DNA of 24,707 bases. It comes from Pseudomonadota bacterium (GTDB lineage Bacteria; Myxococcota_A; Polyangia; Polyangiales; Polyangiaceae). Position 1 is the first letter of the stretch. Each line of letters opens with the position of its first letter. Under the pieces are notes generated by a model. The model saw only the letters and a list, made by a program, of their open reading frames with translations, searched no databases and was not told where the DNA came from. Positions 1 through 6,148 of this stretch are shown piece after piece. Both the position numbers and the translations under genes were made by a program. Location: contig JAEYVE010000300.1 in assembly GCA_023432025.1 (NCBI GenBank), forward strand, positions 1 through 24,707, written 5' to 3'.

Positions 1-147
1 GAGGTTCCGCCCGACGCGGCGCCGCCGGAGCCGCCGGAGGTTCCGCCCGACGCGGCGCCGCCCGTGGTTCCGCCGGAGGTTCCGCCCGACGCGGCGCCGC
101 CCGTGGTTCCGCTGGAGGTTCCGCCCGACGCGGCGCCGCCGGAGCCG
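1..147. repeat. In-frame 36/39-base tandem repeat coding for a Gly-rich linker
   Basis: Units beginning GAGGTTCCGCCCGACGCGGC start at 1, 37, 76 and 115, giving spacings of 36, 39 and 39 bases. All are multiples of three and near-identical. Read on the minus strand they encode repeated GGAASGGTS(S)GTT-type segments of the lipoprotein. The array reaches the window edge, so its full copy number cannot be seen. Confidence 0.9.
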
Positions 148-680
148 CCGCCTCCCGGGGTTCCCCCGCTCCCCCCAACGCCAGGGCCACCTACGCTGCG
201 GCACTCCTCGGCGGAGTAACCGACCTCGAGCTGACACACGTTCTTCTCGCACACGGCGCTGACGCACGTGGGAGGTGTGGCGCACTCAAGTGAGCAATCG
301 ATGTCCTTCGTTTGTCTGCAGTTGCTCGGTGGTGCGTCATTGCGGTTGGACCACGAGCGCAGACAACCGCCACGGCGGACGTCCAACTTTGCCGCTGCCT
401 GCGGGGCTCCGCAGCTCGCGTCGTAACAGGCGGCGCAGACGTCGACGGCGCCGACGCAGTCGTCGTTCGTCTTGCACTTGGCCGTGATTTCGTTCCCGCA
501 GTTGGGCGCGCCCGCGGCGCCCGGGGAGGCGCCGCTTCCGCCGTTCGTGGCGCCGTTCGTGCCGCCGGTTCCGCCGGTTCCTTCGTCCTCTGCGGTCGAA
601 AACGTGTTGCCCCCGCACGCGAGCGTCAGCAGCAGCCCGGCGGTCCAAGCGAGGAACGAAGACGTCGAAGTGCGTGCCAT
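1..680 (-). CDS. Gly-rich, Cys-rich lipoprotein, cut by window edge
   Basis: The frame is open from the ATG at 680 to the window edge (226 codons, no stop), so the C-terminus is missing. The first 22 residues form a lipoprotein signal peptide (MARTSTSS..., hydrophobic core, lipobox TLAC with Cys22). A Gly/Thr/Asn-rich spacer follows (about 35-55), then a Cys-rich stretch of about 100 residues with at least 12 cysteines (CGNE, CKTNDDC, CAAC, CSLEC, CEKNVC), and finally a Gly/Ala/Ser/Thr repeat encoded by 36- and 39-base DNA repeats. This layout is common in myxobacterial surface lipoproteins of unknown role. No enzymatic motif is visible. The Cys-rich part suggests a disulfide-stabilised extracytoplasmic binding domain, but that is inference. 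No clear Shine-Dalgarno precedes the ATG. The coding frame is clear; the function is unknown. Confidence 0.8.
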   Translation of the reverse strand, partial: MARTSTSSFLAWTAGLLLTLACGGNTFSTAEDEGTGGTGGTNGATNGGSGASPGAAGAPNCGNEITAKCKTNDDCVGAVDVCAACYDASCGAPQAAAKLDVRRGGCLRSWSNRNDAPPSNCRQTKDIDCSLECATPPTCVSAVCEKNVCQLEVGYSAEECRSVGGPGVGGSGGTPGGGGSGGAASGGTSSGTTGGAASGGTSGGTTGGAASGGTSGGSGGAASGGT

Positions 681-1308
681 GCGTGAGCCCCCGGTGTGCG
701 CGCCACAATCGTTCGGCTCGCGGATGCGACTCCGTCGAGCTCGTTGTCGCTCAGTTTATACCGCGTGACGTCGTGTGTCGCCGCGCTCTCTCGGTGGGGC
801 CGGTGTGAGGCAGCCGTGGCGGGTTGCGCGTGGATGAATGAACGCGTCTCTTCGGTGGTTTTCGGTGGCCAGGTGAGTCACCTTTCGCGGGGCGAGGCGC
901 GGGGTTCCAGCGATGCGGGCCGCGAATGGCGTAGATGCTCATGAGATAACCTGCGCGGTACACGGGCGGCGCCCTCCTCATGAATGCATCACCGATGGGT
1001 GAATGGTGAGTCAGGGGTCTCGGTGTCGACTGACCACTGAACGGATCTGCTCTCGGTGAACACGCAAACCGAGCAAGAGGAGCAGCACAGGCGGGGCGAT
1101 GGCGTTTTCTTCGAGTCGACCCGAGCAAGACACGAGGGGCCAAATGTTGGAAGTTGCAGATGTTCGCTGGATTAGGGGCATTCTGTGAGGGGTTTTCGTG
1201 GGGTCCCCTGAACCGACGTTCGGAAGACGTTTTCGGGTTTGCCCGCTAATGGAGGAGCCGCCTGGGTCGTTTGCCGGGAGGGAGCGACGAACCTGGGGGA
1301 GCCATACG
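681..1308. other. Non-coding region between divergent genes, with short repeats
   Basis: About 630 bases lie between the ATG of the leftward lipoprotein (680) and the chosen ATG of the rightward lysozyme-like gene (1309). I see no convincing gene. The region should hold both promoters. It contains TCGGTGG at 791-797, 852-858 and 862-868 (the last two exactly 10 bases apart), a 13-base palindrome AGGTGAGTCACCT at 871-883, and a second GGTGAGTCA at 1005-1013. No clear sigma-70 box could be assigned. Confidence 0.5.
871..883. promoter_or_regulatory. 13-base palindrome, possible operator
   Basis: AGGTGA-G-TCACCT is a perfect inverted repeat around a central G. It lies directly after two TTCGGTGG copies (851-858 and 861-868) spaced one helical turn apart, and GGTGAGTCA recurs at 1005-1013. 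The clustering in a divergent intergenic region suggests a regulator site, but nothing identifies the regulator. Confidence 0.35.
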
Positions 1309-2181
1309 ATGCTGAAGGAGTCTTTACTCGCTGCTGCGCTCGCGCTGCCAGCCTGGCACGGCGACAAAGAAAGCGATGTGGATCGCTCTGCGCGTCTTGC
1401 GGTAATCGTGCAAGCGATCGACGAAGCGGTCGCGATTGCGACCTGCCGCTTCCCGGAACCGAAGCGCGCATCGATCGGAGCAGCGGAGCTTTCTGCTCGA
1501 ACGAACGACGAGGACGACGTGCCTCGTGTGGAAACGAACGCAAAGAACACGACCGCGGCGCCGAGCGCCGCACCAACGCCCGCAGTGAGCTCCGGCGCAG
1601 GTCCGCTGGCGCACTCTTCGAGCGCGCCACAGGGAGAAGTATTGGCGAGCGCCACCTCGCCAGAAGCGGACCCGGACGCGAGCACGCGAGCGAGCCTTCG
1701 AGAGGAAACGCGGGCCCTGCTGGGCGCGACGGATGCGCCGTGCAAGCGTGTTTGGGCCGGCTCGAGCCGCGAGCTGGGCTTTCTTCTCTTGGCGCAGGCC
1801 TTCTTCGAGACGCGACTGGCGCTGCACGTTCACGAAGGAAACTGTCGTAAGGAGATTGGCGAATGCGATAGCGGGCGCGCCATCAGCTTGTGGCAGCTGC
1901 ACGCCGGCTATCGTTTGCCGGTGGAGCGGTGGCGAGAGCTGGCCGGAACCGACCTGGACTCGACGCGCGCCGCTGCGCTCGAAGCCGCACGGGCGCTCGG
2001 CCGATCGAGGAACTTCTGCGGAAGCACCGAGGGGGCCGTTGCCAACTACGCGACGGGTCGAGGTTGCGTCTGGAGGGCGGCAGAAGAACGGGTGCGGTTC
2101 GCTGCGCGCCTGACCGAAAAGTACTGGCGGAAAGCAAGACCCACGCCGCCAGCGCGGGTCGCCGCCGTGCCGGATTCATGA
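1309..2181 (+). CDS. Secreted lysozyme-like (lytic transglycosylase fold) protein with internal insertion
   Basis: The frame is open from a GTG at 1198, but the ATG at 1309 is preferred: GGGGGAG lies 7 bases upstream and the protein then starts with a short hydrophobic stretch (MLKESLLAAALALPAW). This gives 290 residues. The C-terminal half looks like a lysozyme/SLT-type fold: LLLAQAFFETRL with candidate catalytic Glu167, then CDSGRAISLWQLH (about 187-198), then AVANYATGRGC (243-253), resembling the E, GLWQ and NYA/GS motifs of the fold. Residues 17-20 (WHGD), followed by a helix, resemble the start of a lysozyme-like family known to me with a WHGD motif and the Glu soon after. Here about 95 Ala/Ser/Pro/Glu-rich residues (about 50-143) separate the two parts. 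The likely role is cleavage of peptidoglycan glycan strands outside the cytoplasmic membrane. nagZ, which acts further down the same route, starts 179 bases downstream. The fold is probable; the activity is inferred. Confidence 0.65.
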   Translation: MLKESLLAAALALPAWHGDKESDVDRSARLAVIVQAIDEAVAIATCRFPEPKRASIGAAELSARTNDEDDVPRVETNAKNTTAAPSAAPTPAVSSGAGPLAHSSSAPQGEVLASATSPEADPDASTRASLREETRALLGATDAPCKRVWAGSSRELGFLLLAQAFFETRLALHVHEGNCRKEIGECDSGRAISLWQLHAGYRLPVERWRELAGTDLDSTRAAALEAARALGRSRNFCGSTEGAVANYATGRGCVWRAAEERVRFAARLTEKYWRKARPTPPARVAAVPDS

Positions 2182-2270
2182 GGGTCTTCATATCGATTTT
2201 CAGCTCCATGACCGACCGCGCGGGCTCGCGGTAGGCTCATGGAGCGGTCTTTCGGAGGACACCGAAGACT

Positions 2271-2344
2271 GAAGAGGCCGGCGGAGCCGACCGACGAAGT
2301 TTCGGGAAGAGGTAGGACGAGGGAGCGGCGGTCCGGCCTCTTTT
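2271..2344 (+). promoter_or_regulatory. Long-range inverted repeat in the nagZ leader, terminator- or attenuator-like
   Basis: GAAGAGGCCGG (2271-2281) is complementary to CCGGCCTCTTTT (2333-2344); the right arm runs into a T-tract, and about 50 bases lie between the arms. It sits just before the nagZ ribosome binding site. It could end transcription of the upstream lysozyme-like gene or act as an attenuator for nagZ. The large loop makes a simple intrinsic terminator less certain. Confidence 0.4.
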
Positions 2345-2360
2345 CTGTTAGGAGGTCCCC

Positions 2361-3503
2361 ATGGCCGGCGAGCTGGAGAGGCAAGCGGCGCAGCTGCTGA
2401 CGGTGGGGTTTCAGGGGTACGCGCTGGGCGACGACCTGAAGAAGCTCTTGGACCGCGGTGTTGCCGGCGTCATCCTGTTTAGCCGGAATATCGAGGGCGC
2501 CGAGCAAGTTGCCCAGCTGATTGGCGACATCAAGCGCTACGCTGGACGCCCGCTTTGGGTGGCGTTGGACCAAGAGGGAGGCGTGGTCGCCCGCCTGCGC
2601 CGGGGATTCACGGAGTTTCCCCCCATGCGGGCCGTGGGGGCGCGAAACGATGCTGCCTTGGCGGAACGGGTGGGGCGCGTTTTGGGACGCGAGCTCCGGG
2701 CGGTGGGGGTCGACGTGAACTTCGCGCCGGTGCTCGATGTGGACACCAACCCCGAGAACCCTGTCATCGGAAGTCGGTCTTTTTCGCGAGATCCGAACGT
2801 CGTCGCCCGCCTCGGGGTGGCGCTCGCGCGGGGCATGGAAGCCGAGGGGGTTGCTTCCTGTGGCAAGCATTTTCCCGGGCACGGCGATACGTCGCAGGAC
2901 TCGCACTGGGAGTTGCCTCGCCTGCCGCACGCTCTCGCGCGCTTGGAGCAAGTCGAGCTCGTCCCCTTCGTGGCGTGGGCGGAAGCACGGCTCGCTTCCG
3001 TCATGACCGCGCACGTCGTCTTCGAGCCGCTCGACCCGGTGTACCCCGCGACGATGAGTCGCGCTGTGTTGCACGGCCTTCTGCGGGAAAAGCTCGGCTA
3101 TCGGGGGCTCGTGGTCAGCGATGACCTCGAGATGAAAGCCATCGCCAGCCACTACGGCTACGAGGACGCCATCGTTCGCGGCCTGGACGCTGGGGTGGAC
3201 AACTTTCTCTGTTGCCACTCCGCGGATGTGGCCCACGGCCTCATCGACGCACTTTCGCGCGCGGTGCAGGCCGGACGAGCGCCCCGGGAGCGGCTGGGCG
3301 AGGCCTGCGGCCGCGCGAGCGCGTTCGCCGAGCGTTGGGCGCGGCCCTTCGAGGAGCCGCGCCTGGAAGTTTTGGCGGCCCAAGACCACCTCGAGCTCGC
3401 TCGAGACATTCTCCTTCACGGCGCTCCCGGCCTCGCCGAACAGTGCGCGGATCCCACCGAACGCTCGGAGCGCGGCAACGCGTCCGTCCGAGCCCCCTCC
3501 TGA
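2361..3503 (+). CDS. nagZ: Beta-N-acetylhexosaminidase NagZ (GH3)
   Basis: A GH3-family glucosaminidase of 380 residues, a little longer than the roughly 340 of enterobacterial NagZ. NagZ removes GlcNAc from GlcNAc-anhydroMurNAc(-peptide) during peptidoglycan recycling, normally in the cytoplasm; no signal peptide is visible. Key motifs: ALDQEGGVVARL (68-79, substrate pocket), KHFPGHGDTSQDSH (169-182, with the Asp/His general acid-base dyad typical of the family) and VVSDDLEMKAI (251-261, with the nucleophile most likely Asp254). The start is well supported: AGGAGG at 2350-2355 lies 5 bases before the ATG. The stop at 3501-3503 is 13 bases before the aspartoacylase start, so the two are probably co-transcribed. 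The family is secure; the recycling role follows from family knowledge and the neighbouring lysozyme-like gene. Confidence 0.93.
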   Translation: MAGELERQAAQLLTVGFQGYALGDDLKKLLDRGVAGVILFSRNIEGAEQVAQLIGDIKRYAGRPLWVALDQEGGVVARLRRGFTEFPPMRAVGARNDAALAERVGRVLGRELRAVGVDVNFAPVLDVDTNPENPVIGSRSFSRDPNVVARLGVALARGMEAEGVASCGKHFPGHGDTSQDSHWELPRLPHALARLEQVELVPFVAWAEARLASVMTAHVVFEPLDPVYPATMSRAVLHGLLREKLGYRGLVVSDDLEMKAIASHYGYEDAIVRGLDAGVDNFLCCHSADVAHGLIDALSRAVQAGRAPRERLGEACGRASAFAERWARPFEEPRLEVLAAQDHLELARDILLHGAPGLAEQCADPTERSERGNASVRAPS

Positions 3504-3516
3504 AACGGAAACGAAA

Positions 3517-4440
3517 GTGACCAAAGTGGCACCCGAGTCCTCCGAACACCGAGCACTTCACGTCGCGTTGATTGGCGGCACCCACGGCAACGAGCTGAAT
3601 GGCGCGTGGCTCATCGAGCGCTGGCGCAAGAACGGAGCATTGGTCGCGCGCGAGTCGTTCCAAACGCACCTGCTCTTGGGCAACCCAAAGGCGCTGCACC
3701 AGGTGCGTCGTTACGTGGACCAAGACTTGAACCGCAGCTTCGGCGATGCCCCGCTGCCCACGCCGCGCGACGCCTCCCGAGCCAGAAACTACGAAGAAGA
3801 GCGCGCACGCGTGCTCCGGGAGCAGCTCGAAACGTTCCGCGTCATCCCCGACGGCGTGCTGATCGATCTGCACAACACGACGGCGAACATGGGCCTTTCG
3901 CTCATTTTCGTGAATCGTTCGCCGTTCAACATGAAGCTCGCCGCTTGGGTGCAAAAGCGCTGCCCCGAGGTGCGCGCCTACTGCTGGCTCGACGAAACGC
4001 TTCCGCGCCGCTCGTCGACGTCCCTCATCGATCGCGGCATTACGCTGGAGGTGGGCCCCGTCGCCAACGGCGTCGTTCACGGCGCCTGGTTCTGGAAGAC
4101 GGAGCAAACCGTGCAGCACATGCTCGATTTCATCGAGGCTTACAATCGCGGCCAGGTGCGCTTCGATGGCGAAGACGAGCTCGAGCTCTTCGTGCACGAG
4201 CGGACCGTGGACTACCCGCGTGACGAAAGGGATCACATCGTCGGCTTCGTCCACCCGGAGCTGCAGGATCGCGATTTTCAGGCACTTTCACCGGGCGCCC
4301 CCATCTTTCAGACCCTCGACGGCGCGGTCATTCGCTTCGAAGGCGAAGAGGTACGCTATCCGGTGTTCGTGAACGAGGCGGCCTACTACGAGAAGCGCAT
4401 CGCGTTTTCCCTGACGCGGCGCGAGGTTCGGCGCGTGTGA
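3517..4440 (+). CDS. Aspartoacylase (N-acyl-aspartate amidohydrolase, zinc enzyme)
   Basis: This belongs to the succinylglutamate desuccinylase/aspartoacylase family, zinc carboxypeptidase-like. The GTG at 3517 gives 307 residues, close to the 313 of human aspartoacylase. The frame is open further upstream, but only inside nagZ. Zinc ligands are visible as GGTHGNEL (His23, Glu26) and DLHNTT (His119), the substrate-binding DLNR at 70-73, and the catalytic Glu178 in ITLEVGP. The C-terminal half also matches the animal enzyme closely: VDYPRDE, HPELQDRDF, PIFQTLDG and VFVNEAAYYEK. The predicted reaction is hydrolysis of N-acetylaspartate to acetate and aspartate, but related N-acyl amino acids are possible. 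It follows nagZ by 13 bases with no strong Shine-Dalgarno, suggesting coupled expression. It is predicted to be cytoplasmic. The family call is strong; the true substrate is open. Confidence 0.88.
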   Translation: MTKVAPESSEHRALHVALIGGTHGNELNGAWLIERWRKNGALVARESFQTHLLLGNPKALHQVRRYVDQDLNRSFGDAPLPTPRDASRARNYEEERARVLREQLETFRVIPDGVLIDLHNTTANMGLSLIFVNRSPFNMKLAAWVQKRCPEVRAYCWLDETLPRRSSTSLIDRGITLEVGPVANGVVHGAWFWKTEQTVQHMLDFIEAYNRGQVRFDGEDELELFVHERTVDYPRDERDHIVGFVHPELQDRDFQALSPGAPIFQTLDGAVIRFEGEEVRYPVFVNEAAYYEKRIAFSLTRREVRRV

Positions 4441-4486
4441 CGTCCGGCGCGGTGGCGTGACCTTCGGTGAGCCTCCGGCACCTGGG

Positions 4487-5764
4487 TCAGGTCATGAAGC
4501 GCAAGGGCGGGGCTTCGCCTCGGGTGAGGTACGAAAACTCGTTGCGGAACCGGTCCACGTCCAGCCCGGCCGTGCGCGCCAGCTGCTCGACGACCTCGGC
4601 GTTTTCGAAGTCGTCGCGCCGAAGGCGCAGCATGTACCTTCGCGCGATTTTGTAGGACTCGGTGTCGACGTCGACCATCCGCACGCGGGTGCGTCCGGTT
4701 TCCGGATCGAGCATGTCCTCGAACTTTCGCGGTTTGAACTTGCCCTCCTGGATGGTGACCATGGCCCCCGTGCCTCCTTCCAGCAGGAACTTGGCGGCGC
4801 AGTAGCCGAGGTCCCGCGTGTACTCCATGTCGAAGGGGATGGGGTCGGCGGAGCGCAGCTCGTAGCCGATGTCCTTGTCCACGATGGACGTGTCGATGCC
4901 GAACTCCGCCAGGCGCCTGCGCACCTGCTTCTTCATGAGCTCGCCGAAGTTCAGCTCGGCCAGGCGAATGTGACCGTGCTCGTCCAGCTCGATGTCCCCG
5001 AGCGCTCGCAAATCTTCGTCCGCGAGGTGCTCGACGAGACCTTCGGCGAGGACGGCGACGCCGTCGGGGCGGCCGTAGCTGATGCGCTTCAAGATGGCGC
5101 CGGCAACGGTGTCCACCATTTCGCGGAGCGGGACGATCTTGCGCCCGAACTCCTCGGGGATCACGGTGAGCGAAGCCCCGGAGGCCTTGCCGATACCGAG
5201 CGCCAAGTGGCCTGCTTTTCGGCCCATGGCGACCACGAAGTACCAGCGATTGGTGGTGCGCGCGTCGACGAGCAAGTCCTTGACGATGCCGACGCCGATG
5301 TGACGAGCCGTTTGGTAGCCGAACGTCGGGATACCTTCTGGAAGATCGAGATCGTTGTCGATGGTCTTGGGAACGTGAACGACCTGCAACTTTCCGCCGG
5401 CGTGCCGGGCCAAGGTGAGCGCGCTGAAGCAGGTGTCGTCCCCGCCGATACTCACCAGCTTGTCCACGCCCAGGCGCTCGAAGGCCGAGAGACAGTTCTG
5501 GATGTATTCGGGCTTCTTGGTGGGGTTGGCGCGCGCGGTGCGCAAGATGGAGCCCCCGCGAAAGTGGATGCGCGACACCGTCTCGATGTCGAGCGGCACC
5601 ACTTGGGATACGTCGCCGTGCATGATGTGGGAGTACCCGTCGACGATACCGACGACCTCGACGCCCGAGAGGTTGGCGCGGATGGCCGCCGCTCCAATGA
5701 CGCTGTTGATGCCTGGTGCAGGACCGCCGCCGACGATGATCGCGAGTTTTTTCGGATCTGACAT
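4487..5764 (-). CDS. 6-phosphofructokinase, probably pyrophosphate-dependent
   Basis: A PfkA-family phosphofructokinase of 425 residues (ATP-dependent bacterial forms are about 320), converting fructose 6-phosphate to fructose 1,6-bisphosphate in glycolysis. Visible motifs are GGGPAPGIN (12-20), IGGDDT (106-111), PKTIDND (132-138, catalytic Asp136) and MGRKAGH (180-186). In this family an Asp in place of the second Gly of GGDG (here Asp110) together with Lys in PKTIDND (Lys133) marks use of pyrophosphate instead of ATP as phosphoryl donor, which would make the step reversible. The ATG at 5764 begins the family-typical MSDPKKLAIIVGGG, though no clear Shine-Dalgarno is seen. The gene converges on the aspartoacylase with 46 bases between the stops, and is divergent from the cellulose locus. 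Confidence 0.9.
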   Translation of the reverse strand: MSDPKKLAIIVGGGPAPGINSVIGAAAIRANLSGVEVVGIVDGYSHIMHGDVSQVVPLDIETVSRIHFRGGSILRTARANPTKKPEYIQNCLSAFERLGVDKLVSIGGDDTCFSALTLARHAGGKLQVVHVPKTIDNDLDLPEGIPTFGYQTARHIGVGIVKDLLVDARTTNRWYFVVAMGRKAGHLALGIGKASGASLTVIPEEFGRKIVPLREMVDTVAGAILKRISYGRPDGVAVLAEGLVEHLADEDLRALGDIELDEHGHIRLAELNFGELMKKQVRRRLAEFGIDTSIVDKDIGYELRSADPIPFDMEYTRDLGYCAAKFLLEGGTGAMVTIQEGKFKPRKFEDMLDPETGRTRVRMVDVDTESYKIARRYMLRLRRDDFENAEVVEQLARTAGLDVDRFRNEFSYLTRGEAPPLRFMT

Positions 5765-5843
5765 GCCAACGAGAATCTAAGGGAGTCACGCGCGGGCGAG
5801 AAGCCTCGCGGTCCGAGCCCGGCTGCGGGTCGACCGCGACGCT

Positions 5844-5866
5844 CGAACGACCACGCTCGTTCGTGG
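5844..5866. promoter_or_regulatory. Overlapping inverted repeats, possible operator
   Basis: CGAACGA (5844-5850) and TCGTTCG (5857-5863) flank six bases. CCACG (5851-5855) and CGTGG (5862-5866) form a second, overlapping pair. An A8 tract follows at once. The tract is on the wrong side for an intrinsic terminator in either direction, so a protein-binding site or promoter UP-like element is more likely. The same CGAACGA/TCGTTCG half-site occurs in the palindrome at 23091-23112. Confidence 0.3.
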
Positions 5867-6033
5867 AAAAAAAAGGCGGGCGAGCGCCGCGACTCCGAGG
5901 CTCGGTTGCCGGGCGCGGCGAGGGCGCGCCGGAGCCGCGCGCGAGCCTTGCGGGCGGGCTTGGGTGTCAGCCCGCGCCGGGTGGGTGGTTTCCACGAGCT
6001 GCGCGTCCGCGAGGCATTGGGAGGCGAAGGTGG

Positions 6034-6061
6034 CGAGTCCTACGAGCCGAGTCCTGCGAGC
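6034..6061. repeat. 14-base tandem direct repeat
   Basis: CGAGTCCTACGAGC (6034-6047) is followed immediately by CGAGTCCTGCGAGC (6048-6061), with one mismatch. It lies about 90 bases upstream of the first gene of the cellulose locus and could be a repeated activator site or simple slippage. Confidence 0.55.
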
Positions 6062-6148
6062 CGAGCTGCGCGGATGAAGCTTTCCGGTTTGGTTGAAAAT
6101 CCGCGGTGGTCTACCGAATTCTCGGACAAACCGTGGTAACGAGCGCAA

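Larger units (their letters stand above)
5765..6148. other. Divergent intergenic region with inverted and direct repeats
   Basis: These 384 bases separate the phosphofructokinase gene from the first gene of the cellulose locus and must hold both promoters. Short frames here have no credible protein features. Visible elements are overlapping inverted repeats at 5844-5866 (CGAACGA...TCGTTCG and CCACG...CGTGG) followed by a run of eight A (5867-5874), and a 14-base tandem repeat, CGAGTCCT(A/G)CGAGC, at 6034-6061. I cannot assign a -35/-10 pair with confidence. Confidence 0.5.

Noticed and set aside
1..150. Regular repeats at the left edge as a possible CRISPR array
   Set aside because: There are no unique spacers: repeats are contiguous, multiples of three, and translate to a Gly-rich linker in an open lipoprotein frame.
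2046..3524. 492-codon minus-strand frame across nagZ
   Set aside because: It overlaps the whole of nagZ, whose active-site motifs and ribosome binding site are clear; the composition is shadow-like.
5844..5874. Intrinsic terminator
   Set aside because: The inverted repeat is followed by A, not T, on the plus strand, and in the minus direction the T-run comes before the stem.
5863..6139. Two 77-codon plus-strand frames before the cellulose locus
   Set aside because: Low-complexity Arg/Gly/Ala composition, no ribosome binding site, and they overlap each other in different frames.
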